DNA from: Macrocybe gigantea
Taxonomy: Eukaryota; Basidiomycota; Agaricomycetes; Agaricales; Callistosporiaceae
Assembly: GCA_011319805.1 (NCBI GenBank)
Contig: SJRY01000276.1
Location: forward strand, 186,001 to 250,000
Direction of reading: 5' to 3'
DNA: 64,000 bases
Shown: positions 11,501 to 21,637 of the stretch, one piece after another
How the letters are laid out: each line of letters opens with the position of its first letter
Numbering within the stretch: position 1 is the stretch's first letter
The notes under the pieces: generated by a model
What the model was told of the DNA's origin: nothing
The model's database searches: none
Seen by the model: only the letters and a program-made list of their open reading frames with translations
Translations under genes and position numbers: made by a program

Positions 11501-12509
11501 GTCAGAAGGCAAAAGGAAAGCATCTAGGGTAGACGAAGCAGGGCGCTTGAGTTTCGACGTGACCCACTCCTTCCAGTTGTTAGGTATGCTTGACCCCCTC
11601 TTATTTACCGCAACAAGATAAACTCGTGTGCGTGTATGAGGAATATAGTAGTGTTTTGTGTCGACTCTTGTAAAGGTAGCACTGTAGCCGTTTTGCTCGA
11701 AGTACGTCTGAACCTTGGACCAAGGCGCCGAACAGACATTCTCTAAAATGACGATCGGGGGCCTGTGTTTTGTAACCCATGTCATCATCCCTCGAAATGT
11801 CCGTCCAGATTCTCCGTTGGCATCTATATCTTGTTTTTGCGTATTAAGATTCGAATAGTCAACGCAAGACGTTCCAGCGACGAGAAGGTCGACATCCCCC
11901 GGCACAGGAGCTAGAGCGCCATATGCTGTATGGCTAGAAGCGAGATAAGTACGACACGCGGATTTTCGATGACCACTCTGCTCACGCTTCGTCTTCTCCC
12001 AGCTCGCAAACGTCACGGAAAAGGATAGGTGGCTGGAAATTCCGTTCAATATACGCCTGCTTGAACGGCTCTATCTCGCACGAGAAGACATGTTCTATGT
12101 CCAGTACGACGCCGAATTGCTCCTCGATGGATTTCTGTATCATCTCGAGAGCTAGAAGCGGCGACTCAGTTCCAGAACACATCGTCGCGACGCGCAGCTT
12201 GCGTCCAGCGATGTGCTCAGTGACATCTTTGATCTGAGGTATCCGACTGACTAGGTTGTCGAAAATGGCGGGGATGTTGTGTATCGGAGGAAGGTCAGAA
12301 GAATCTGGCGCAGAGGCTTTAGCTCCTTTCCTCTCTGCGACGGAGTCGTCCATATCGACGTCTGAGCCGTGTGCGCTGGCAGCGGTGTCCGATATGTCCT
12401 CTTCATCCGACGCGTCGTCCTTGACTATTTTCTTCTTGCCTCCCCCAAAGAACTGCTTAATTGATTTCTGGCCTTTTGCGAGGCCTTTCGATGGTTTTTC
12501 CTTAGTCAT
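5513..12509 (-). CDS. DNMT5: DNMT5-type cytosine methyltransferase with RING and SNF2 helicase
   Basis: Maintenance-type 5-methylcytosine methyltransferase fused to a Swi2/Snf2 ATPase; Cryptococcus Dnmt5 uses ATP to copy CG methylation onto hemimethylated DNA. Nine exons (12509-11986, 11933-11148, 11092-9586, 9539-8240, 8189-7185, 7142-7042, 6993-6806, 6751-5995, 5937-5513) join with matching phases, about 2,200 residues. In order: a PIP box at residues 14-21 (QKSIKQFF), an acidic linker, methyltransferase motif I near 109 (TMCSGTES), the catalytic GTSCVDYS near residue 198, LENV near 240, RTRVYL, motif X GNAM near 507, a Cys cluster near 603-630, Walker A QVGYGKT, motif II VVDEYTY, SGTPP, a RING (CPGC..CGHMGCIDC), then helicase motifs ending QAVGRLVRYGQ. 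I see no chromodomain. The last exon needs one extra base at the CCC run 5831-5833 to stay in frame. ATG 12509 is the first in-frame methionine. Confidence 0.9.
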
Positions 12510-12769
12510 GGTAAAAGTGCAGGGAGAAAGGAAAGGGAGGTGGAGTGCCCCAGTAATGTGGCTTTCAGCCAAATGTAGTGTGTCACGATCGCGTTCCGTC
12601 ACAGTCGAACACGCGTCGCTGACAAACAAGAACCGAACTGAAGCTCTCGTCAACAATGGTATGTTTCGCAGGAGATATACAATCAGTCAGTACTCCAATG
12701 TCTAGGTATGTATCTATGAGCATCTAAGGGCATCTAATCGTCAATCCGAGTCTATAATGAAACGCCAAG

Positions 12770-14290
12770 TCACTCCCTCAAATTGTGCAGTTCGACCAAC
12801 GATGGAAAAAGGCAACGGAGTGATGGGACAAAGGACAATAGGTCGCGTCCTGGAAGATCACTGACGGTCAGCGCCCTCAGTGAGCGTTGACACACATCAG
12901 AGCCCAAGGACCTGTCCAGCGAACCACGCGACACGTCCAAAGGTAACACAAGGCTCACCAACTTGGGGCAATTTTGTGCGAAGCAGAACAATGATCCCAG
13001 CGTGATCGCTGGCTCTCCAATTTGCATCCCCGATGAGCCAGAAGCAAGGTCCAGATGAATCAATTCCGGCCACCAGCTTGTCAGTTTGTCTATGTCTTCG
13101 TCATTCATTATTGGAGGTAAAGTCATGTCGAAAGTGAGATTTTGAATGAGCTTGAGCTTGGCCAATACTTTGAAATCATTGAAAGTCATTCTTGGGTTTG
13201 GTGTCGTCTGCATATCATGATTAACATCGTCTTCGGAGTATAAATCTTCATCGTCTAGTTCTATGTGATGTTCTATTGTGAGATTGCGAAGCGTGTCGTG
13301 CGCCTTGTCCACTAGAACGGCGAAGATAGATTGCCAGGATATCGAATCAACCTCGTGATCTTCTATTTCTACCCAAAGCAATGCCAAATCTCTACTCGAC
13401 ATTGCCTCAAGAAGAGGAATAAGGGCGGAGCTGGAAGTCCGCACGCGAAGGGTCCGTAACACAGGAAATGTTGCTGACTGATTGCTACGCAAGTCTCGTA
13501 GGTCATCAAGGCGTAAGTGTGCAGCGTGCAATTCAAGCTCCTCGAGGAACGGGAAATGCGCGAAGGACAACAATGCTTGACTGGTCAAAGAATAACCAGT
13601 ACGAACGGAAAGGATTCGGACATGACGCATGGAGGCAACTGCGTCAGTCAGTCGTTGCGAGAGCATTCCTCGAATACTGACTACTTGCAAATCCGTCGCG
13701 ACCCGCCTCACTTCCTCGAGATACTCTGCGATATCGCCCAGGCGCAAATTATAGGCGACGTCAACTGTCTTGAATCCGAGATCCAGATTGATGCTAGTCA
13801 AGCACGGCGAGAGTCCTAACTGTTTATGAAGTATGGGGAAGGCGATCAAGGAGAACTTGGCTGTTCGGAGGGAAGGAAGAAGACCAGCGCAAGGAGGCAT
13901 ATGCCAGTCTGAAAGAATGGAGATAACTGAAGGATCAAGTGCCACATGACGATCATACTTGATATGCTTCACTCTCTGCGAGTAATAATCGATACGCGTC
14001 AGATTTCCTGCCTGGTCTGACGCAGTCACGACCTTACAATGGGCAAAAAGGTCAGCTAATGTCGAACGGTATGACAAAGTACACACATATCGACCGTCAC
14101 GAAATTGTATGCCCGGAATAAGGTGAAGGAGTGGGTGAAAGGAGGTTAGTGACCACCATAATCGGTCCAAAGCTGGCTCCTTCCACGTTTTACAGCAGCG
14201 CGCTGCCGCCGCCAAGGAACTGACGGCATCTTCGGCAAGAAAACTAAAAACATGACGAAGGATCTCGTCAATGACCAAAGCATTATACAT
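12770..14290 (-). CDS. F-box/leucine-rich-repeat protein
   Basis: A single uninterrupted frame of 506 residues starting at ATG 14290. The N-terminus reads VIDEILRHVFSFLAEDAV with a following CCKTWKEPALDRLWW, the classical F-box with the Trp-containing tail seen in mushroom F-box proteins. The rest has irregular leucine-rich segments (FLEELELHAAHLRLDDLRDL, LRTLRVRTSS, LIHLDLASGSS, LVSLVLPLDV) consistent with a curved LRR array for substrate binding in an SCF ligase. It lacks introns, unlike most of its neighbours. It is unrelated in sequence to the F-box protein at 2608-4291. The substrate is unknown; such proteins form large, poorly conserved families in Agaricomycetes. Confidence 0.8.
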   Translation of the reverse strand: MYNALVIDEILRHVFSFLAEDAVSSLAAAARCCKTWKEPALDRLWWSLTSFHPLLHLIPGIQFRDGRYVCTLSYRSTLADLFAHCKVVTASDQAGNLTRIDYYSQRVKHIKYDRHVALDPSVISILSDWHMPPCAGLLPSLRTAKFSLIAFPILHKQLGLSPCLTSINLDLGFKTVDVAYNLRLGDIAEYLEEVRRVATDLQVVSIRGMLSQRLTDAVASMRHVRILSVRTGYSLTSQALLSFAHFPFLEELELHAAHLRLDDLRDLRSNQSATFPVLRTLRVRTSSSALIPLLEAMSSRDLALLWVEIEDHEVDSISWQSIFAVLVDKAHDTLRNLTIEHHIELDDEDLYSEDDVNHDMQTTPNPRMTFNDFKVLAKLKLIQNLTFDMTLPPIMNDEDIDKLTSWWPELIHLDLASGSSGMQIGEPAITLGSLFCFAQNCPKLVSLVLPLDVSRGSLDRSLGSDVCQRSLRALTVSDLPGRDLLSFVPSLRCLFPSLVELHNLRE

Positions 14291-14933
14291 TGCTGGCCCC
14301 GAAACGATGATAGTAGAACGCGAAAACCGTCATAGGTCAGGGTTGAATTTTATATGTCCGAAGTGGCTTGTCCTGCAAAAAATTTTCATCAAAGATTGTT
14401 TGTACCCGTTGTGGCGTCGATGAGGACCATGTAGGTCAGACTCGCACTTGGCGGAAAATGGACTGTTACACTCAGGTTACACTTACATTGTTGAACAATT
14501 TAAATGTCGGCTATAGGGTGGTTGAAGGCCATCCAGACTAGAAGCGGAACAACGAATCAAGATGTTACTTCGTATCGAATCTAGGTCAACGGACTTCACA
14601 TATTCGCTGAGTGAATCATACTGGTATGGCAGATTGGCAATGCAAGAGGTTGGGATATGATGGTGCCAGGAAAGTGTGCATATAACCTCTGGGAGACGAA
14701 GGGTGTCAGGTCAATTGCAGGCATGACGGATGCCACCCTTTTTGCGTTGGATTGGGTTTACTGCGTTACTGACAGCAAAGGTATCCTGACTTGCTGGAGT
14801 CGATCCTACAGTGTTTTGGCCAGCGATTGATAGGGCGCCATTCGCGGCGGCGGTTTATGAGATGAGTAGTGATAGTAAGATCCACTTGGTATGAATGCTA
14901 TATCATATTGACATTCGCCACAGAAGGCGTACG
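14291..14933. other. Intergenic region upstream of the F-box/LRR gene
   Basis: 643 bp between the F-box/LRR start (minus) and the PET117 stop (minus). It should hold the F-box promoter and the PET117 3' UTR. I found no convincing reading frame, RNA gene or repeat. Confidence 0.4.
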
Positions 14934-15225
14934 TCAGTCCGATGGCGCACGTTCGACCGTCTGATAGCGCTCGTAAAGCTCGCGCTTGCGCTTCGATTCT
15001 TGCAGATCTTCCTCCCTTCTATGCGTCTTTTCCCTCCGACGCTCATCGTCGCGAAGAACACCTTGGTACATGTTCTATATGAACGGTGTCAATTGAATGC
15101 GGCTGGGGCTCGAACAGGTAACTGACCTCGCGCTCCTGATTCTGCTGGTGGTGCACAGCCCATATCGTGAAAGTCGAGAACAGGATGGCACCGCAGAGGG
15201 TCAGCTTCGCTCTCCGGGTGCTCAT
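14934..15225 (-). CDS. PET117: Cytochrome c oxidase assembly protein PET117
   Basis: Mitochondrial inner-membrane assembly factor that works with Cox15 in heme a synthesis for complex IV. Two exons fit: 15225-15127 (33 codons) and 15074-14934, joined in phase 0 across a 52-nt GT/AG intron, about 79 residues. The N-terminus carries a short basic stretch and one membrane span (AKLTLCGAILFSTFTIWAV), then HHQQNQERE. Exon 2 continues MYQGVLRDDERRREK and a long charged helix ending in a stop at 14934-14936. The single N-terminal span, the MYQGV.RD motif and the charged helix are the PET117 signature, and the length is usual for the family. It is divergent from the CID gene, with 159 bp between the two start codons. 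Confidence 0.85.
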
Positions 15226-15384
15226 GGACGTGCCGCGCGAACTTTGGATGTCGGACGCACAGACCACATGGAGGCCAGACCCTTGGTTGACAACAGATGT
15301 AAACATCTTCGTCCTCACTCACGGCATTACACACGACGCAGACGACGGCTTTCGACGGGCATACCCCCTTCTCTGGCGAGTCCT
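15226..15384. promoter_or_regulatory. Shared divergent promoter of PET117 and the CID gene
   Basis: The 159 bp separating the two divergent start codons must hold both promoters. No TATA-like element stands out. Being so short, it probably co-regulates two housekeeping genes. Confidence 0.5.
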
Positions 15385-17805
15385 ATGGCTCCTCTCAATG
15401 TGAGTTTGCTTCGTTTAGTATACCAGCTGTTCTTATTGGAGAATACAGGAGTTTGAGTCTGTCCTGAAAGAGGTGGTGCAGGCAAAGCGATTATCTGCCT
15501 CAAAGATGGAAAAATTGACCCAGATCGCCTTGAAGTCGATGGAGGCCAGTACTTCCAGTGCTCTTTAGCCGTTAAACCGTCTGTCTTATACAGGGCTCAT
15601 CTTACAGGAGGACACCCAGCTAGTGTCAATACTCTACCGCACTCACAAGAATCTTCCTCCCGCAGCAAAGGTTTCCAGTCTTTATGTTTTTGATGCTCTG
15701 TCACGAGCCGCGAGGCACCAAGTCACCAAACAGGGTCTTACAGGCAATGTCAACAGCCCTGTAGGCAATAGTGCTTCGTTTTTACTCAAAGTCGAGGGTA
15801 TCCTCGAAGGCTTGTTTCAGGATATGGTCGCCAGCGGAATTCCAGAATCAAAGGTTAGCATCTTTTGTCCGATCCATGACTAACAACGCGGGTCGCAATT
15901 CTGGGACTCCATCCGTACATAATTATTTTTCGCAAACTGGCATGCATTTGGACTGGTTACTGTCTCCAAGGCCTTGGATCGTGACCATTAGTCCCTTCCT
16001 AGATGTGCCTATCCTCCGAGGCCGCTGCATTTCAGGCGAACCGAAGATTATATATGCTGCTTAAAATCAAACTATCAGATAGTAACCATCCTGACTTGAT
16101 TATCACCCATCGCAGGAAAAGACCAAGAAAGTCCTTGATATCTGGGTTAAAGGAAGCACGTTCCCGCCGAAGATTTTGTCCCGGTTAGCGGAGGTTATAA
16201 ATGGGCCGGAAAAAGGTGCATATCGCTGTCCTAATGAGTTCGCTAAGTATTTCCTCTACCTGTGTAATCCAGCCAAATCCTGTCACTCTAAAACGCCTCT
16301 TAACATGAGAACACCACTGAAATTTGATTTGGTTTGTTTTGACTCAGTGACCGAAACGAAAGCGTCCGACCCACGAGTGCCAGTCCATCAAAGCGTTACG
16401 ACGACTCCTCCGCCGACGTCGACGGAACCACCTGGACCTACCGTAGCAGACCCACAGGCTACTTTATTGGCATTACTCGCCCAGGCTGCAAATGCAGCAG
16501 TCGCGCAGAATCCTTCGTGAGTTGTCACTATTCTTTTGCATCTGCATCAACCTTCATGGGCACTCCAGGCAAATAACAACAAATACAGCAGGTGGTGGGA
16601 TCGATGCTGCTCAGCTTGCTTTATTGCAGCAATTAGCGTTAGCACAGACAGCGAGTAGTGCAGCACCTTCACAACAAGCACCTCATGCTCTACTTGTAAC
16701 ACCCGGAACTGGTTTTCCTACTCCTTCATTGCGAAACGAACCCAATGACACACATCCTAAAGACCCCAGAGATGATCGGTTTCATAGCCCAGACCGTGTG
16801 AATGCATACGTGAATCAGCATGACGATCGGTCAAACGCCAGAAACTATCATAAAGCGCGTGGGTGGGGTGAAGGTCGAAGATGGGAGGACCGTGACCGGG
16901 ATCGCTGGAGAGATAGAGACAGAGACCGCAGTCCGCAACGGAAGGGGACCCGGAGCCGTTCAAGAAGTCCTCCAAGTAGATACTCGGGCAGGCGCGATGT
17001 AAGACCGTACTCTCCGCCTCGGAGACCCTCGTATGCACCGCCTACTGCACCTCGTGCCCAAAGAGAAAGGTCCCACAGTGGCGACAACGAAAAGGACGAG
17101 TTTGGACGCGATCGCAGGGCACGTTCACCGGACTCTGAATCCACTCCACCCCCCGAAAAACCATCCATTCCTTCCCCATCTGCGCCTTCCATTCGGGACG
17201 AGCAGACCGGTCCCCCGCCATCTGCGGGTGCAAAAAATTCTCCGACACCGTCATCATCGGCTCCATCAGCCACAGCCAATGCGACTATAACTACGAGCGC
17301 GATCGGCACACATCCAATGTCAGGTGGACAAGCCGCCGGACAAGGGCTCGAGAGTTTCGATTTTTCGACTTTCGATTTTACCGCTTCCACATCGTGGGAA
17401 GCGCTCGGAAAGATGTGGGAGGTCACTCACGGGCACATACCCTCAACCGAACAGCTCATGCAATTTGTCATGACGGGAGGAGTGGCATACTTCGCCAGCG
17501 ATCAGTCGAACTCGGGACAGAACTGGTCCAATTCATTCGGTTCTGCCTGGACAGGTTCAGGCGCAAGTCAAGGTTTTTCTCGGGGTCGAGGAGGCCTTCA
17601 GCACGGCAATAGCCGAAATGTTCATGACTGGCGCTACGACAGTGACAGCCATCAGGAAACGGATGCTGTTGTTCTTGGAGGGTCACCCAATCCGCACGTC
17701 GCTGAAGACAAGCCTGGATCGGCATCACAGTCAGGAGGGGGTCGCATGCAACGCATTGGCGATAAGTGGGTATTCGTCCGGAATCCGGGAGTGGAGGGAT
17801 CATAA
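15385..17805 (+). CDS. RNA polymerase II CTD-interacting domain (CID) protein with SR-rich tail
   Basis: Probable regulator of Pol II termination or co-transcriptional RNA processing. Exons: 15385-15399 (only 15 nt, MAPLN), 15449 to about 15551, 15594-15853, 16116-16215, 16348-16516, 16569-17805. The CID occupies about residues 6-165: FESVLKEVVQAKRLSASKME, SILYRTHKNLPPAAKVSSLY, VFDALSRAARHQV, then KVLDIWVKGSTFPP and LSRLAEVINGPEKG, the helix order of SCAF4/8 and Nrd1/Seb1 proteins. A low-complexity middle follows, then an Arg/Asp/Ser-rich tract (DRDRWRDRDRDRS, RSRSRSPPSRYS) and a Gly-rich C-terminus. I could not find an RRM, so Seb1 or Nrd1 identity is not supported. The 262-nt intron at 15854-16115 is long for this locus. 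The stop lies 25 bp from the convergent PAP2 gene. Confidence 0.8.
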
Positions 17806-17830
17806 CATCACCGCATCGCATTCTGTGTTA

Positions 17831-19064
17831 TCATACATTGTCTATTCCGTCCATTTCCAACGAAGTCAACTGAAATTCGACGTTGTCTGGTCTGCTTTCG
17901 TCCGAGCCGTAGACTATCCGTGGATGGCCGGGCAAATGGCGAACGAGAGCATTTGCAGAAAATGGACTGGGCCAAAAGGCCAGATAGCAGACCACGGCCG
18001 CTACAAGGCCAATCAGACTGCCTGCAATGATGTCTTCTTTGTGATGTTTCTAGCGGCAAAAGTTCTGAACCTTATCAACTTTTTGCATTGAGTACGAGGC
18101 TCACATAATCCTCCAAACGCGTGATAGCCACAAAGGCTGCCCAGGCCAAAGGTATAAGCGTTAAGGACAAATTGGCCAACCTACTGGACGTATAATTTCC
18201 GATGGGTCTGGACTTGCCAAAGCACCAGGCAGTGGTATGACCGGCAATCCATAGGGAAAGGAAAGTCATGCCTGCAAATGCGGTCGATGAATGTCCAGAT
18301 GGAAAGGACTTCCTTCCGCCTATAATAGCGTGGACGGCTCTGGTCACTTGTGAGCAACGTCTCTTTGGAAAATAAAGCTTCCTACCCAGTGCATTTGTGT
18401 ATATGGTTGTCCCACTTGCAACGGGCCAGAAAATCAGGTCGTAGGCGACCTAGTATAAGCGTCAGAAATGGCTGTTGCAACGTGCCTTCAAGTTGCCACC
18501 TACCGACCCTGTTCTTCAGCAGGACGGTCACCAACGTGGAAAGGCCCCTTCAGGTTAGTAAGTAGCGACGATGTATAATTATAATTGATTATAAGCTTAT
18601 AAGCCTCATCGACGTACGTGCCGGAGACTAGGGCAAGCATTCCATGATGTATTTCCACAAAGGAACGACGGAAGAAACCAGCCACGCATACGATACCCAC
18701 TGGAACCCAGAATGCGATTATGTGGTTCACAAAGGAGCTTATTCTGACCATACCTCATTAGCAATACACTTAGACAACCGAGTTGGATTAAACTGACTGG
18801 TCTTTCCGATGCGGAAAACTGATGAGGGGATCGTGTATATCGAACGCACGCTCGTATACAGGCGTAAAGAAATTCGTCGCTCCTGCGAAAAGCCAGAAGG
18901 AAATGGCCACGGCCCTGTCGGCGTGTGTTGAACTTCAGTTTATTAGCTGCGAATAAAATCTGAATGAGCACGAACCAATCTATCGCATAAGATCTATCTG
19001 CCCAGTATAAAGCATCCTCTCCAAAGTACTGTTGGATCTTCCTGCGAAGGGGGATCTTGACCAT
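17831..19064 (-). CDS. PAP2-family lipid phosphate phosphatase (Dpp1/Lpp1 type)
   Basis: Integral membrane phosphatase of the PAP2 superfamily, likely acting on phosphatidate or diacylglycerol pyrophosphate. All three catalytic motifs are visible once introns are removed: KNRVGRLRP (K-x6-RP), PSGHSSTAFAG (PSGH) and TRLEDYKHHKEDIIAG (R-x5-H-x3-D). Hydrophobic segments include AVAISFWLFAGATNFF, HIIAFWVPVGIVCVAGFF and SLIGLVAAVVCYLAFW. At least seven exons are needed. The ATG at 19064 (MVKIPLRRKIQQYFG) is preferred over an upstream in-frame ATG at 19136, which lies closer to the divergent RFC gene. The C-terminus is short, cytosolic and acidic. The stop is 25 bp from the convergent CID gene's stop. 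Confidence 0.85.
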
Positions 19065-19201
19065 GGGAGTAGCAGAAACCAGATGCAAGGCCTGTATCCA
19101 CGAGCAATGCTGCAAATCATCACGTGACAGTTTCATCTCACCGTCCCATTGCTATTGAGTCGCGAACATTCCGCAAATCTCAAAGCGAATCCCAAATAAA
19201 A

Positions 19202-20591
19202 ATGGACAGCGATGAAGATGTTAATATGGGAGACGCGGAGCCTTGGACTGGCCTCGCGAAAGGCAAAGGAAAGGCTACCGATGAGGATATGGCCTACGAC
19301 ATCGAAAACCTGCCATGGTGAGTGTTATGTCTTTCAAGCGCGTTCTTTCATATGATTGTGTGCCATAAAGGGTCGAAAAGTACCGTCCCGTAACACTAAA
19401 GGACGTAGTTTCACATAAAGATATCATAAGCACTAGTAAGTTCTAGGATGCTACTCCCAATCACAAAACCCTGAAGCATGTACGTGAAGTCGAACGTTTT
19501 ATTGAAAAAAATCGTCTCCCCCACCTCCTTTTCTACGGACCACCTGGAACCGGAAAGACCTCGACAATTTTGGCTGTGGCGAGGCGTATATATGGACCTG
19601 GGTATCGAAAGCAAATCTTGGAGGTGAAGCCCACAGCAAGCTCCTCTCTATGCACCATTTCATACTTATTTAGCTCAACGCATCCGATGAACGAGGTATT
19701 GATGTTGTCCGAGAACAAATTAAGCTTTTTGCGGAAACCAGAACCCTATTCTCGAAGGGCTACAAACTCATCATTCTGGACGAGGCGGACATGATGACGC
19801 AGCAGGCTCAAGCCGCACTTAGACGAGTCATTGAGCAATATACCAGAAACGTCCGATTCTGCATCATCTGCAACTACGTCAACAAAATCATTCCCGCCAT
19901 TCAGAGTCGCTGCACTAGGTTCAGGTTTTCTCCACTACCCACTGCTGAAGTCGAAACGAGAGTGGATAGCGTTGTCGAGGCAGAAAAGTGAGTATCCCCC
20001 TTTCATACCCTGAAATAATGGTTCACCTTCGATACCCTGCCAGGGTCAACCTCACTGAAGAAGGCAAGAAGGCACTGCTCAAGCTATCGCGGGGCGATAT
20101 GCGACGCGCTCTTAATGTACTGCAAGCGTGTCATGCTGCGTATGAGATCACTGGCGAGGTGGAAATCTACAACTGCACTGGCAATCCTCAACCGTCTGAT
20201 ATCGAAACTATCGTGAACTCCATGTTTTCGGATGAATTTACCACGTCATACCAAAGTAAGGAATTTAGCCTTTATTATCTCTGCGATATTCTTATACATC
20301 CTTGCAGAAATTTCCACTATTAAGACAGAGCGTGGCCTCGCACTGCAGGACCTCGTAGCGGGTGCTTACGAGTATTTAGAAACGATTGATCTAAAGCCGC
20401 ATGCACGCGTCTATATCTTGGATTATTTGGCCACGATAGAGTATGTTTTCTGCGGTATCTCCGTCTATTTTCTTTATGCTCAAAAAAGATCGAGACATCG
20501 GCTTTCGACAGGAGCGAGCGAGAAAATACAATTGTCAGCACTGTTGGGTGCATTCAAGAACACGGTCGAACTGTCGGCCAAGAGCATTTGA
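19202..20591 (+). CDS. RFC3: Replication factor C subunit (yeast Rfc3 / human RFC5 type)
   Basis: Small AAA+ subunit of the clamp loader that places PCNA on primer-template DNA. After an acidic N-terminal extension of about 37 residues come the RFC boxes: LPWVEKYRPVTL, Walker A YGPPGTGKTSTILA, LNASDERGID, Walker B LIILDEADMMT, the SRC arginine finger in IPAIQSRCTRFRF, and GDMRRALNVLQACH. The C-terminal collar ends KIQLSALLGAFKNTVELS. At least seven exons are needed: the first coding exon is 19202-19317, the second starts at 19371, and the last ends with the stop at 20589-20591. Reading NYVNKIIPA and CTGNPQPSDIE places it with Rfc3/RFC5 rather than Rfc2 or Rfc4. It is divergent from the PAP2 gene, 137 bp away. 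No frame problem seen. Confidence 0.92.
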
Positions 20592-21637
20592 CCGAATATG
20601 TGGATTCAGTCACTACGCGACGCTCACCCTGCGTCCTTGCCATCTCAAGATGAGATTTTCATTTCTTGTTTACTCTGCCCTGCGCTGTATTTCGGTAGTG
20701 GCAACTTGATCGTGCCGGATCGAATTCATTGACCATTGGTTGTGGTCAAGTTTAATGCAACAACCAGGTCACTGTCTTCTCCTGTATCAATCTTCGGTAA
20801 TTTAACTCGGATGATATACATAAGCGGCCTCGAGAACTGGGAAGGGACTCTTCGTACTTTCGTCGTCTCATTCTGCCCGACATCGCCCCATAACTTGCTT
20901 TGCCGCCTCGAATTCTTCAGGCTCAGTTGTGCCATGCTTGGTACCATCTTTCGAGGAGACGACTCATTTCGTCGTAAAAGACGGTTAGAATATACGGCAG
21001 AAAGTTGGAATTCAATCGTGCTCTTGGGCATTTATCGCTCGCTCGTACCGGTTAGCCTTGACTCGCGCATCACCGCCACGCTGCCATTCACGATTCGCGG
21101 TAGGTCCTGTTTTGTACTTTAGTGAGTTTTTCGCGCAACTCGGTCCGCTGGGATTGAGGGGACAACTGCGCAACTCATCAGACTTCCTCGGCAGAACAGA
21201 GCGAGCCGTTCTGCGAAGCGAAGTGAACGGCGCTGTCGCCCTCAACTCTGGTCGAGCTGAGCAGAACTTCTAAGATATATTCTTGAGGCATTTCTCGTTT
21301 CATGTGTTGTTAGTACATCACCTGCCAGTGCATACCGGTGCAAACCCTGATGCTGCAAGGTTTAAATTGTTCGGATAACTGCATCGTTGGCTTAAGGCAT
21401 ACTTTGCAAGACACCAGGACACCTAGTCACACCTCGTGTGGTGACTTCAGTGTGGATGTCATGGTGATAGAACGTCAAGTGGTGCTGATGTCCAATCGCA
21501 GGCGTGTAAAATAATCGATGGTTCCTATCGTCATGCACGAGGCGCAAATCATGCAGGGGATCGCATTAGAAGAGCTTACGCACACCGAAAGGTGTATCCT
21601 GTCTAAGTCAATTAAGAACGTTAGCCTCCAGCCCAGC
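20592..21637. other. Unassigned 1-kb region with coding-like minus-strand fragments
   Basis: Between the RFC stop and the zinc transporter stop. On the minus strand several short frames look coding but do not join cleanly. One begins with ATG near 21289 (MPQEYILEVLLSSTRVEG) and may continue TELREKLTKVQNR. Others read REWQRGGDARVKANRYERA (about 21040-21100) and LPYILTVFYDEMSRLLERWY (about 20940-21000). They lie in different frames, and I could not place introns with certainty. One or more base errors like those elsewhere in the window could explain this. I do not recognise the product; it may also be a decayed gene. About 21290-21500 looks empty. Confidence 0.25.

Noticed and set aside
9550..12509. 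Reading the methyltransferase half and the helicase half at 5.5-12.5 kb as two separate genes
   Set aside because: Splice phases match through every junction from 12509 to 5513. Methyltransferase motif X (GNAM) lies in the exon that also holds the zinc cluster, so a split would cut the catalytic domain.
16848..17426. A 192-codon antisense frame in the CID gene tail
   Set aside because: It is the complement of the Ser/Arg-rich coding tract, whose codon bias opens the opposite strand; no splice or start context supports it.
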